From contig NZ_CP109479.1 in assembly GCF_036227485.1 (NCBI RefSeq), positions 1,984,001-2,048,000 of the forward strand: DNA of 64,000 nt, given 5' to 3'. Shown one piece after another: positions 40,354 through 48,635 of this stretch; within the stretch, counting starts at the first letter, position 1; the number at the start of each line of letters is the position of its first letter. The notes beneath the pieces were generated by a model. The model was not told where the DNA came from and ran no database searches. It worked only from the letters and a program-made list of their open reading frames with translations. Origin of the DNA: Streptomyces sp. NBC_01451 (GTDB lineage: Bacteria > Actinomycetota > Actinomycetes > Streptomycetales > Streptomycetaceae). The position numbers were made by a program, and so were the translations under genes.

Positions 40354-40944
40354 ATGCAGCCCCTCATCGACAACGCCCGCACCTTCGGCCGGCGCCCCGA
40401 GAAGTTCGCCAAGCTCGCCGAAGGCCAGTCCCCCCAGGTCCTGTTCATCACCTGCTCCGATTCGAGGGTCGTCCCGGCCCTGATCACAGGTGCCGGGCCC
40501 GGCGAGCTCTTCGAGCTGCGCACCGCGGGCAACATCGTCCCCCCGTATGCCTCCGCCCGCCCCACCGGCGAGGCCGCCACCATCGAGTACGCCGTGGAGG
40601 TCCTCGGCGTCAGCGACATCGTCGTCTGCGGCCACTCGCACTGCGGTGCCGTCGGCGCCCTGGTGCGCGGCGACGACCTCACCGCCGTACCCGCCGTACG
40701 CGACTGGCTCGCGCACGCCGCCGGCGAACCCGACACCGCGACCCCGTCCGACACCGGCGACCCGACGGTCGCCTCCGCCGTCCAGAACCACGTCCTGGCA
40801 CAGCTGTTGCGGCTGCGCTCCTACCCGTGCGTGGAGCAACGCCTGGCCAGGGGTCAACTGCGGTTGCGCGGCTGGTACTACGAGGTGCACACCGGGTCCG
40901 TACGCGAGCACCGCGCCGCCACCGACGCGTTCGAAGCACTGTGA
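40354..40944 (+). CDS. Beta-class carbonic anhydrase
   Basis: 196 aa from ATG 40354 with AGGAGGAG upstream. Zinc ligands and active site: CSDSRV (Cys plus Asp-Arg dyad) and HSHCGA, with RTAGNIVPPY and VLGVSDIVVCGH between. It interconverts CO2 and bicarbonate in the cytoplasm. The SulP transporter gene starts eight bases after the stop, a common pairing in which the anhydrase uses or supplies bicarbonate carried by the transporter. Confidence 0.95.
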   Translation: MQPLIDNARTFGRRPEKFAKLAEGQSPQVLFITCSDSRVVPALITGAGPGELFELRTAGNIVPPYASARPTGEAATIEYAVEVLGVSDIVVCGHSHCGAVGALVRGDDLTAVPAVRDWLAHAAGEPDTATPSDTGDPTVASAVQNHVLAQLLRLRSYPCVEQRLARGQLRLRGWYYEVHTGSVREHRAATDAFEAL

Positions 40945-40952
40945 GGGCCGCC

Positions 40953-42422
40953 ATGTCCATACGTACCAAGGTCCCTCATCTGCGGCAGGACTTCGCCGCC
41001 TCGCTCGTCGTGTTCCTGGTCGCCCTGCCGCTGTGCGTGGGCGTCGCCGTCGCGTCCGGTGTGCCGGCCGAACTCGGCCTGGTCACCGGCATCGTGGGCG
41101 GCATCGTCACCGGACTCCTGCCGGGCAGCAGCCTCCAGGTGTCCGGGCCCGCCGCCGGCCTCACCGTCCTGGTCTTCGAGGCCGTACGGGAGCACGGGCT
41201 GCCCGCGCTCGGGGTGATCGTGCTCGCCGCCGGGCTGCTCCAGCTCGCCATGGGCGCCCTGAAACTGGGGCGCTGGTTCCGGGCCATCTCGGTGTCCGTC
41301 GTCGAGGGCATGCTGGCCGGAATCGGGCTCGTGATCATCGCCGGGCAGCTGTACGCGGCGGCCGGACTGAAGGCGCCGGCCGCCGGGCTCGACAAGATCA
41401 CCGGGCTGCCCGAGGCCGCCGCGAAGGCCGTGGGGAGCACCAGCGCACTGGCCTCGCTGGCGGTCGGCGCGGGCACGATAGCCGTGATCGTGCTGTGGCA
41501 ACGGCTGCCCAGGAAGGTGCGGGCGGTGCCCGGCGCGCTCGCGGCGGTGGTCCTGGCGACCGTCGTCACCCTGGTGTTCAGCCTGCCGGTGGCGACCGTC
41601 GAGGTGAAGGGCCTGCTGGACGCCGTCCAGCTGCCCGGGCTCGGCGCCCTCGGTGAACTGGCGAGCCCGAGCGTGATCGGCACGGTCGTGGCGTTCACGC
41701 TGATCGCGTCCGCCGAGAGCCTGTTCAGCGCCGCCGCCGTGGACCGGCTGCACGACGGTCCGCGTACCCAGTACGACAAGGAGCTGATGGCGCAGGGCGC
41801 CGGCAACACCGTGTGCGGGCTGCTGGGCGCGCTGCCGATGACCGCGGTGATCGTGCGCAGCTCGGCCAACGTCCAGGCGGGGGCGCGGACGAAGGCGTCC
41901 CGGGTACTGCACGGCGTATGGCTGCTGCTGTTCGCGGCGCTGCTGCCCGGCGCGCTGGCGCTCATCCCGCTGCCCGCACTGGCCGGCATCCTCGTCCACG
42001 CCGGCTGGAAGCTCATACCGCTGCGCGGGGTCGTCTCGCTCTGGCGCGAGCACCGGGGTGAGGCGCTGATCCTGGTCGTCACAGCCCTGGCGATCGTGTC
42101 CGTGAACATGTTCGAGGGCGTGCTGATCGGTCTCGCCCTGTCGGTGGGCAAGACCGCCTGGGAGGCCTCGCACCTCAAGCTGGAGATCATCGACAAGGGT
42201 GCCGGTCCCGTCCAGGCTTATCTGTCGGGCAACGCGACCTTCCTGCGGCTGCCGAAGATCCTCGACAGTCTGGAGGCGCTGCCCCAGGACCGGCCGATAG
42301 AGCTGGACCTGTCGGGTCTGCACCACCTGGACCACGCCTGCCGCACGGCCCTGGAGAGCTGGGCGGAGCGGCACAGCGCGGCCGGGACGGAACCGGTCAG
42401 GATGATGACGCCGACGCCGTAG
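40953..42422 (+). CDS. SulP-family anion transporter (bicarbonate/sulfate type)
   Basis: 489 aa from ATG 40953 (GAGGG upstream). Ten or more membrane segments; SulP features include DFAASLVVFLVALPLCVGVAVASGVP at the start, LQVSGPAAGLTVLVFEAV, a conserved AESLFSAAAVDRLHDG loop and NVQAGARTKASRVLHG. A shortened STAS-like domain forms the C-terminus (AYLSGNATFLRLPKI...IELDLSGLHHLDHACRTALESW). Clustering with carbonic anhydrase suggests bicarbonate as substrate; sulfate cannot be excluded. Confidence 0.92.
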   Translation: MSIRTKVPHLRQDFAASLVVFLVALPLCVGVAVASGVPAELGLVTGIVGGIVTGLLPGSSLQVSGPAAGLTVLVFEAVREHGLPALGVIVLAAGLLQLAMGALKLGRWFRAISVSVVEGMLAGIGLVIIAGQLYAAAGLKAPAAGLDKITGLPEAAAKAVGSTSALASLAVGAGTIAVIVLWQRLPRKVRAVPGALAAVVLATVVTLVFSLPVATVEVKGLLDAVQLPGLGALGELASPSVIGTVVAFTLIASAESLFSAAAVDRLHDGPRTQYDKELMAQGAGNTVCGLLGALPMTAVIVRSSANVQAGARTKASRVLHGVWLLLFAALLPGALALIPLPALAGILVHAGWKLIPLRGVVSLWREHRGEALILVVTALAIVSVNMFEGVLIGLALSVGKTAWEASHLKLEIIDKGAGPVQAYLSGNATFLRLPKILDSLEALPQDRPIELDLSGLHHLDHACRTALESWAERHSAAGTEPVRMMTPTP

Positions 42423-42457
42423 CCGCAGCGCCCACCGTGGGTCTCACCCACGAGGCC

Positions 42458-42494
42458 GCCCGGTCCGGGGCTCGACCCGAGCCCCGGACCGGGC
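42458..42494 (+). terminator. Strong terminator after the SulP gene
   Basis: Perfect 17-base inverted repeat (arms 42458-42474 and 42478-42494), three-base loop, 36 bases after the SulP stop. Confidence 0.85.
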
Positions 42495-42849
42495 ATGTCG
42501 CTTGTCAGGGGTGCCGATCGGCACGTACGGGACGGCTGCGAGAGGTCGTCGTCGTGCTTGAGGAACCACTGACCGCGGGCATCGCCGCCGACGTGGTGTC
42601 CGAGCAGGCCGCCGCACTCCGACTCCGGCTGCTCCAGACGATGGTGGCGGTCGCCGCCGAGAAGAACTCGACGCCCGCCCTGCCCCTCGCGGGGAACTGC
42701 TCCGCTTCCTGGAACGGGCGCAGGTCCAGCCGCCGCGGCCGGGCGGGCCACCCGGATGAGGCTCGCTACGCGCGTGGTTCCCGAGGCCCGTACGGCGTGA
42801 TACACACGGCAAGGTCACAGTCCTGTCCGCCAGCAGGAAGGTTGCCCCC
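42495..42849. other. Intergenic region upstream of phoX, no supported gene
   Basis: 355 bases. A plus-strand stretch around 42540-42680 reads like coding sequence (VVVLEEPLTAGIAADVVSEQ and on) but has no start or ribosome binding site, and the frame runs straight through the phoX start region. It may be a gene remnant. The last ~60 bases should contain the phoX promoter; GATACA at 42798 is a weak -10 candidate. Confidence 0.35.
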
Positions 42850-44286
42850 ATGTCCGCCTTCGGTACGCCCGAACTCGACGGCCCCTCAACCGGCGCTCAG
42901 CCCACGGCAGTCGACGACACCTCCGCATCCCGACGCCAGGTCCTCGCCCGCACCGGCGCCCTGGGAGCCGGTATCGCCTTCACCGGAGCCCTCTCCGAAC
43001 TCTTCGCCGGTACCGCCGCCGCCCAGGAACTGGGCCACTCCGGCTACGGCCCGCTGATCCCCGACCCGAAGGGCCTGCTCGACCTGCCGAAAGGTTTCCG
43101 CTATCGGGTCCTGTCCCGTGAGGGCGACCCCCTGCGCTCCGGTGAGGGCCCGGTCCCCTCCAACCACGACGGCATGGCGGCCTTCGCCGGCCGGCACGGC
43201 CGCGTCCACCTGGTCCGCAACCACGAGAACCGCGTCACCGCCAGAACCCAGGTCCCGACGGTCAAGGGCCTCACCTACGACCCCATGGGCAAGGGCGGCT
43301 GTACGTCCCTCACCCTCGACCGGGACGGAGACGTCCTCACGGAACGGGTCGCCATCGCCGGTACGGCCGTCAACTGCGCGGGCGGGCCCACGCCTTGGGG
43401 CACCTGGCTGACCTGCGAGGAGACCGAGGACAAGGCCGGCACCAACGGCTACACCAAGGACCACGGCTTCATCTTCGAGGTCGACGGGGCCGACCCGCAC
43501 CGCACCGGCGCCGTCCCGCTCACCGCGATGGGTCGCTTCCAGCACGAGGCGATCGCCGTCGACCCGAGGACCGGCATCGTCTACGAGACGGAGGACGCCT
43601 TCCTGCGCCCCTTCGGCCTCTTCTACCGTTTCCTGCCCAAGAGGCCGCTGGGCGGGGTGGGTTCACTGCGCGCGGGCGGCCGGCTCCAGGCGATGCGCGT
43701 GCCGGGCGTACCCGACCTCTCCTCGGTCCAGGAACCGGGTGCCCGCTTCGACGGCGTCGAGTGGGTGGACGTACCCGATCCGCTGGCCGCCGAGACCCCC
43801 GTCCGGCTCCAGGACTTCGGGCCGAAGGGCATCACGCACGCGCAGAAACTGGAGGGCTGCTACTGGGGCGGGCGGTGCGTCTACTTCGTGTCGTCGTTCG
43901 CCCACGCGAGCGAGGGCTCGGCGGCGACCCACTTCGGCCAGATCTGGCGCTACGACCCCGCCGCACGCCACCTCACCCTCGTCGTCGTCTTCGGCCCGGA
44001 CACGGACATCCAGCTGCCCGGCGAGTCACCGGACAACATCTGCCTCGCCCCGAGCGGCGGCCTGATGGTGTGCGAGGACGGGAACGGCGCCCAGCACGTG
44101 TACGGCGTGACACGCCGGGGCGAGGTGTACGCGATGGCCCGCAACGCCCAGAACATCGGCACCCCGGACGCCCCCGAGTGGGGCGAGTTCGCGGGCGTCA
44201 CCTTCTCTCCGGACGGCCGGACGATGTACGTCAACTGCTACACGCCCGGGACGACGTTCGCAGTACGGGGCCCGTGGAAGCGGTAA
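42850..44286 (+). CDS. PhoX-family alkaline phosphatase (DUF839), Tat-exported
   Basis: 478 aa from ATG 42850 with AGGAAGG upstream. The N-terminus has a twin-arginine signal, SRRQVLARTGALGAG, and export through Tat fits a metal-loaded enzyme. PhoX features: FRYRVLSREGDPL, VHLVRNHENR, TPWGTWLTCEET with the catalytic Glu region, GRFQHEAIAVDPRTGIVYETEDA, and SPDNICLAPSGGLMVCEDG. PhoX enzymes use Ca/Fe and release phosphate from organic esters outside the cell; they are usually PhoP-controlled, but I do not see a convincing PHO box. Confidence 0.9.
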   Translation: MSAFGTPELDGPSTGAQPTAVDDTSASRRQVLARTGALGAGIAFTGALSELFAGTAAAQELGHSGYGPLIPDPKGLLDLPKGFRYRVLSREGDPLRSGEGPVPSNHDGMAAFAGRHGRVHLVRNHENRVTARTQVPTVKGLTYDPMGKGGCTSLTLDRDGDVLTERVAIAGTAVNCAGGPTPWGTWLTCEETEDKAGTNGYTKDHGFIFEVDGADPHRTGAVPLTAMGRFQHEAIAVDPRTGIVYETEDAFLRPFGLFYRFLPKRPLGGVGSLRAGGRLQAMRVPGVPDLSSVQEPGARFDGVEWVDVPDPLAAETPVRLQDFGPKGITHAQKLEGCYWGGRCVYFVSSFAHASEGSAATHFGQIWRYDPAARHLTLVVVFGPDTDIQLPGESPDNICLAPSGGLMVCEDGNGAQHVYGVTRRGEVYAMARNAQNIGTPDAPEWGEFAGVTFSPDGRTMYVNCYTPGTTFAVRGPWKR

Positions 44287-44336
44287 CGGGCGCCCCTTGA
44301 ACCAGGACATGGCGGGCAGGCTCTAACCTGTCCGCC

Positions 44337-45788
44337 ATGAACGCATCGGGGGACCTGGTGGACGGGCGGTTCGAGCTGCTGGAGCGGCTCGGCAGTGGCG
44401 GAATGGGCACGGTGTGGCGGGCCCGCGACTCCGTGCTGCACCGCGAGGTCGCGCTGAAGGCGGTACGGCCGGACGCGGCGGCGACCGACGCCGTACGGGA
44501 GCGGGTGATGCGCGAGGCCCGGGCGCTCGCCCGGCTCAGCCACCCGCACGTGGTCACCGTCCACCAGATCATCGACGACGACCCGCATCCCTGGATCGTC
44601 ATGGAGCTGGTGCCCGGCGTCTCGCTCGACAAGCGCCTGGAATCCGGCCCGCTGACCCCGGCGGAGGCGGCACGGATCGGCGGCCAGGTACTGGACGCGC
44701 TGCGCGCGGCGCACGCGGCGGGCGTCCAGCACCGGGACGTGAAACCGGCGAACATCCTGCTGCGGCCGGACGGGAGCGCGGTGCTCACCGACTTCGGGAT
44801 CGCGGCACTCCAGGGCGCGACGGCCCTGACGATGACCGGCGAACTCGTCGGCTCCCCCGAGTACATCGCCCCGGAACGCATCCGCGGCCCCTCCGACGAC
44901 CCGGCCTCCGACCTGTGGTCCCTGGGGGTCGTCCTGTACGTGTGTGTGGAGGGCGTGAACCCCCTGCGCCGCGAGACCTCGCTCGCGACACTGGCCGCGG
45001 TCCTGGAGTCCGAGGTCCCGCCGCCCTCCCGCTCCGGCCCGCTGACCCCCGTACTCGAAGCGCTGCTCGACCGGGATCCGGCGGCACGACCCGACACGGG
45101 CCGGCTGGCGGCGATGCTGGAGCGGGTGGCGGCGGGCGGGACGGCGAGGTCGGTTCAGCGGACGCTGACGGCGCCCCGGTCCATGGGCCACGGACCGGAG
45201 TCCGGGGGGACGCCACCGCGCTCCGCGACCGTGGCGGGCGGCGCGGACCGGCGCGAGTCGGGAGAGCGGATCCCGTCGCCGCCGAAGCGCCGCAAGCGGC
45301 TCGCCGTGTCCGCCGTACTCGCGGTCCTCGTCGCGGCAGCGGCCGTCCTCCTCACGCCGCGCCTCCTCGACGGGAACGGAACGGGCGGCGACTCGGACCC
45401 GGACCCGTCGGCAAGTACGGGAACCTCGCCCAACACCTCGACCGCCTCGCCCGTCCCGGCGGGCCGCTGGATCGCCCAGCTGCACTCCGAGCCGGTCGAC
45501 TCCGGGACCGCCGCCCGGGACGCACGGCTCGCCAAGATCAGGGAGACGGTGCCGGAGGCGGTGTTCGTGCGCAGCGACGAGTACGCGTCCCTGCGGCCGG
45601 GCTACTGGGTCATCTACGCCCCCGGCCCGTTCGCCGACGGCCGTGCCGCGCTGGCCTTCTGCGGCGAACGCGGCCTGACGACACCGAGCACCTGTCTGGG
45701 CCGCTATCTGAGCGACGACGCCGACGACTTCGACGACCAGTGCCGCCCGCCCGCCGCCAACCCCACCGGGCGCTGCACCCGGCCGTAG
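44337..45788 (+). CDS. Membrane-anchored serine/threonine protein kinase
   Basis: 483 aa from ATG 44337. Kinase motifs: GSGGMGTVWRA (Gly loop), VALKAV (Lys), HRDVKPANILL (catalytic loop), TDFGIAAL (DFG) and GSPEYIAPE (activation loop). The kinase domain (about 10-265) is followed by a juxtamembrane Ser/Pro/Arg-rich linker, one membrane segment (LAVSAVLAVLVAAAAVLLTP, about 321-340) and an outer domain with four Cys resembling a SPOR-like fold (RWIAQLHSEPVDSGT...LRPGYWVIYAPGPF). Typical actinobacterial eukaryote-like kinase (Pkn type) with an extracellular sensor; ligand unknown. Confidence 0.93.
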   Translation: MNASGDLVDGRFELLERLGSGGMGTVWRARDSVLHREVALKAVRPDAAATDAVRERVMREARALARLSHPHVVTVHQIIDDDPHPWIVMELVPGVSLDKRLESGPLTPAEAARIGGQVLDALRAAHAAGVQHRDVKPANILLRPDGSAVLTDFGIAALQGATALTMTGELVGSPEYIAPERIRGPSDDPASDLWSLGVVLYVCVEGVNPLRRETSLATLAAVLESEVPPPSRSGPLTPVLEALLDRDPAARPDTGRLAAMLERVAAGGTARSVQRTLTAPRSMGHGPESGGTPPRSATVAGGADRRESGERIPSPPKRRKRLAVSAVLAVLVAAAAVLLTPRLLDGNGTGGDSDPDPSASTGTSPNTSTASPVPAGRWIAQLHSEPVDSGTAARDARLAKIRETVPEAVFVRSDEYASLRPGYWVIYAPGPFADGRAALAFCGERGLTTPSTCLGRYLSDDADDFDDQCRPPAANPTGRCTRP

Positions 45789-45908
45789 CCCGGCGGGCGG
45801 CGCGCCCGGGGATCCGGTCCCGGCGGGTCGCGGCCAGGCGGGTGACATCAGCGCGGCTCACCCTCGCGGCGACCCACCGGGCAACCCGGACATTTCTACC
45901 TTCGTACG

Positions 45909-46781
45909 ATGATCAGTCTCGTACGACGAGTCGCCACCGTCTGTGTTCTCGGCGCCGCCCTCACCACCCTCGCCGCCTGCGGCACCGGCCCGGTCCCGCA
46001 ACGGGCCGAGCGGCAGCCTTCCGCGCTCCCGTCCGTCGCCCCCTCCCGGCCGCCGACCCTCGCCCCCGGGCCCGCCGGCCTGACCCCCGTCTTCCGGAAC
46101 GGCCCGCGCACCCCGGACAAGGCCGTCGCCCTCACCTTCGACGCCGACATGACCGCCGGGCAGGGCGACCGGGCGGGGCGGGGCGAGCGGTTCGACAATC
46201 CCGGGCTGATCGCCTCGCTGCGGACACTCAAGGTGCCGGCGACCGTGTTCATGACGGGCCGGTGGGCCGAGGAGTACCCGGTCCAGGCCCGCTCCATCGG
46301 ACGGGACCCCCTCTTCGAGATCGGCAACCACTCGTACAGCCACTACGCCTTCACCGAGGACTGTTACGGGCTGCCGACGATCGCGGGCGACGGCTCCGGC
46401 TCCGAGGAGCGGATGCGTGCCGACGTCGAGCGGGCCTTCAGCGCCTTCCGGGCCGCCGGGGTGCCCGGGGCGATGCCGTACTTCCGCTTCCCCGGCGGGT
46501 GTCACGACCGGCGGGCGCTGCGTGCCCTGAGCACGGCAGGGGTCACCGCCGTGCAGTGGGACGTCGTCAGCGGGGACGCCTTCGCGACGGACGCCGACGC
46601 CGTGGCCAGGGAGGTGCTGGACCGTGTACAGCCCGGGTCGGTCGTCGTCATGCACTGCACGCGCAGTGCCGCCCCGGCGACCGAACGGGCCGTCCGCACC
46701 ATCGTGCCCGCGCTGCGCGGGCGCGGCTTCCGGTTCGTGAAGGTGTCCGAGCTGATCGGGGCCACGAGCGGCCGACGGTGA
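45909..46781 (+). CDS. Secreted polysaccharide deacetylase lipoprotein (NodB homology)
   Basis: 290 aa from ATG 45909. Signal peptide with lipobox LAAC. A short Pro-rich linker leads to the NodB domain: VALTFDADMT (catalytic Asp pair), EIGNHSYSH (metal-binding His pair), PYFRFPGGCHD, VQWDVVSGDAF and SVVVMHC. These metal-dependent enzymes remove acetyl groups from chitin, peptidoglycan or other N-acetylated glycans. The change from TFDDG to TFDAD is an atypical first motif, so activity is likely but not certain. Stands alone between the kinase and a small zinc-ribbon gene. Confidence 0.9.
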   Translation: MISLVRRVATVCVLGAALTTLAACGTGPVPQRAERQPSALPSVAPSRPPTLAPGPAGLTPVFRNGPRTPDKAVALTFDADMTAGQGDRAGRGERFDNPGLIASLRTLKVPATVFMTGRWAEEYPVQARSIGRDPLFEIGNHSYSHYAFTEDCYGLPTIAGDGSGSEERMRADVERAFSAFRAAGVPGAMPYFRFPGGCHDRRALRALSTAGVTAVQWDVVSGDAFATDADAVAREVLDRVQPGSVVVMHCTRSAAPATERAVRTIVPALRGRGFRFVKVSELIGATSGRR

Positions 46782-46809
46782 CCGGCGACGACCGGCTTAC
46801 GCTGGTGAC

Positions 46810-46977
46810 ATGAGCGACGAGCACGAGCACGGGCACGAGGGCGAAGCCGGTGGACCGCCGTACGCGGAGTGCGTGCTGTGCCGGGAGCCGACCGAGTACC
46901 CGAGGTCGCGGAAGGGCGTCACACTCTGCCCCGTATGTGAATGGCAGGAGGCTCAGCGCAACGCCTGTTCAGGGTGA
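46810..46977 (+). CDS. Small zinc-ribbon protein
   Basis: 55 aa, ATG 46810 to TGA 46977. The N-terminus is acidic and His-rich (SDEHEHGHEGEAGG). Two CxxC knuckles, CVLC and CPVC, 20 residues apart (ECVLCREPTEYP...GVTLCPVCEWQEAQ) form a treble-clef/zinc-ribbon pattern. Codon bias matches its neighbours (strong third-position G/C). It starts 28 bases after the deacetylase stop and overlaps the 3' end of the convergent ABC permease gene by nine bases. Function unknown; such mini-ribbons often bind nucleic acid or a partner protein. Confidence 0.7.
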   Translation: MSDEHEHGHEGEAGGPPYAECVLCREPTEYPRSRKGVTLCPVCEWQEAQRNACSG

Positions 46978-47640
46978 GCGGCGCGAGGTGAGCGCGCAGG
47001 CCGCGGCGATCGCCGCCACCGTGACCAGGGCCGCCGCGGCCAGTGGCAGCAGGGGCACCGGGATCGTGCCCGAGCGCGAGCCGGTCACCAGGGACGTGAT
47101 CGCCGACCTGGCCGGGGAGCCCGTCACCACCATCGCCACCAGCGCGGCGAGCATCATCGCGGGCACCGCCCGGCCGGGCGAGCGCAGCAGCGGCCAGGTC
47201 GTGAGCGCGCCGACGGCCGTGCCGAGCAGGGCGCACACCAGGGCGGCGAGCAGCCCGGCTCCACCGGCCGGGAGCGGCTCCACCCGGATCCGGTGATCGG
47301 CGCTCGCCGGGTCGCTGATCAGGGTCACCACGACGGTCGCGGTCGTCCCGAGCGCCACGGCGGCGGCCAGTGCCACCAGGAGACAGGCCAGGTGTGCCCG
47401 TCCGGGGCCGACGGCCGCCGCCACGGCGGCGCGGGCGGCGGGGGGCTCGTTGCCCGCGCAGATCCGCACCAGCCAGGCGGCCACCGGCAGGACGGCCGCC
47501 GCGGCGTACCCGAGCGAGTCGAGCACCGGCTGGCCGCCCTGCACCCCGACGCCCAGGAACACGGCGTACAGGATGAACGGCGGCAGCCAGCGCTGCGAAC
47601 GCACGAGCAGGGCTGCCTGGTAGCGCAGGAGGGCGGTCAT
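46969..47640 (-). CDS. ABC transporter permease-like membrane protein
   Basis: 223 aa from ATG 47640, overlapping the ATPase stop (ATGA). About six membrane segments: WLPPFILYAVFLGVGVQ, SLGYAAAAVLPVAAWLVRI, HLACLLVALAAAVALGTTATVVV, LAALVCALLGTAVG, AVPAMMLAALVAMVV and a final LLPLAAAALVTVAAIAAACAL. It resembles ABC-2 type exporter permeases in topology. It works with the ATPase encoded immediately upstream; substrate unknown. Confidence 0.82.
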   Translation of the reverse strand: MTALLRYQAALLVRSQRWLPPFILYAVFLGVGVQGGQPVLDSLGYAAAAVLPVAAWLVRICAGNEPPAARAAVAAAVGPGRAHLACLLVALAAAVALGTTATVVVTLISDPASADHRIRVEPLPAGGAGLLAALVCALLGTAVGALTTWPLLRSPGRAVPAMMLAALVAMVVTGSPARSAITSLVTGSRSGTIPVPLLPLAAAALVTVAAIAAACALTSRRSP

Positions 47641-48578
47641 CGGCGGCTTTCGTCGGTGGCGGGCGGGGCGGACACGGCGGTGCCGGCGGGCTTGCCGGTC
47701 GTGCGCGAGGCTCCGGGGGTTCCGGACGCTTCCGCCGCCACGCTCACCACGTGCCAGGGCGGGCGGGCCGTGAGCAGGGCGCGGAGCACGACGTCCGAGT
47801 GGGTCCCGGGGACGGTGAGCCGGTGGCCGCCCGGCGTCGCGGCCTCCGTGCTCGACGTCGTCCACCTCAGCGCCTCGGCCGGGGGCCGCGCGCCCGGCGG
47901 CCCCTGTGCCTCGACGACCAGGTGCGGACCGGTGGCCTCCGGTGAACCGGCTTGTGCCGTACGGAGGTCGAGGCCGCCCTCGATCACGGTGTACGTCGCG
48001 TCGGGCGCCCCAGCCAGGCGGCCCGGGTCGTGGTCGACGAACACCACCGAGGCGCCGGACGCGGTGAGTTCGGCGACGACCCGCTCCAACTCGCCCCGGG
48101 CCGCGGTGTCGAGGCCCGTCCACGCCTCGTCGAGGACGAGCAGCTCGGGGTCGGCGAGGAGTGCCTGCGCGACCGCGACCTTCTGGCTGCTGCCCTTCGA
48201 CAGCTCCGCCATGGGCGTCCGGGCGTACGCTGCGGCGCCGAGCCGCTCCAGCCACTCCTCGGCGGCGCGGGCGGCGGTCGTACGGTCCAGTCCGTGCACG
48301 GCGCCGAGATGCGTGAGGTAGCCGTGCGCGGTGAAGGGGAGCGCCGCCGGGAAGCGTTCGGGGACGTACGCGGTGCGCGGGCGGCCGGTGCGGGTGCCCT
48401 CCGTGGGGGTGTCGATGCCGGCGAGCACGCGCAGGAGGGTGGACTTGCCGGTGCCGTTGGCGCCCTCGATGCGGGTGAGCGTGCCTGGGGTGAGGGTCAG
48501 GTCGACGCCTCTCAGGACCCAGGGGCCGCGTATGCCGTAGCGGCGGCCCACGCCGTCCAGTCGAAGCTCACTCTGCAT
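47637..48578 (-). CDS. ABC transporter ATP-binding protein
   Basis: 313 aa from ATG 48578. Walker A GANGTGKST, signature LSKGSSQKVAVAQAL (LSGGQ variant), Walker B LLVLDEAWTGLD, H-loop FVDHDP. The ABC domain occupies the first ~210 residues; an extra C-terminal ~100-residue Ala/Pro/Thr-rich domain is unusual and may regulate or contact the permease. Forms an exporter-type pair with the next gene. Divergent from the peptidyl-tRNA hydrolase gene with a 57-base gap. Confidence 0.88.
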   Translation of the reverse strand: MQSELRLDGVGRRYGIRGPWVLRGVDLTLTPGTLTRIEGANGTGKSTLLRVLAGIDTPTEGTRTGRPRTAYVPERFPAALPFTAHGYLTHLGAVHGLDRTTAARAAEEWLERLGAAAYARTPMAELSKGSSQKVAVAQALLADPELLVLDEAWTGLDTAARGELERVVAELTASGASVVFVDHDPGRLAGAPDATYTVIEGGLDLRTAQAGSPEATGPHLVVEAQGPPGARPPAEALRWTTSSTEAATPGGHRLTVPGTHSDVVLRALLTARPPWHVVSVAAEASGTPGASRTTGKPAGTAVSAPPATDESRR

Positions 48579-48635
48579 GCGGCCCCCGTCCTCTCCCCCG
48601 GAAGAACCGATCTTCCGCCTGGCAGACTGAAGGAC

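Noticed and set aside
45789..46813. Continuation of a plus-strand frame from the kinase region through the deacetylase gene
   Set aside because: Overlaps the deacetylase in another frame and lacks domain content; the deacetylase frame has NodB motifs and a lipobox.
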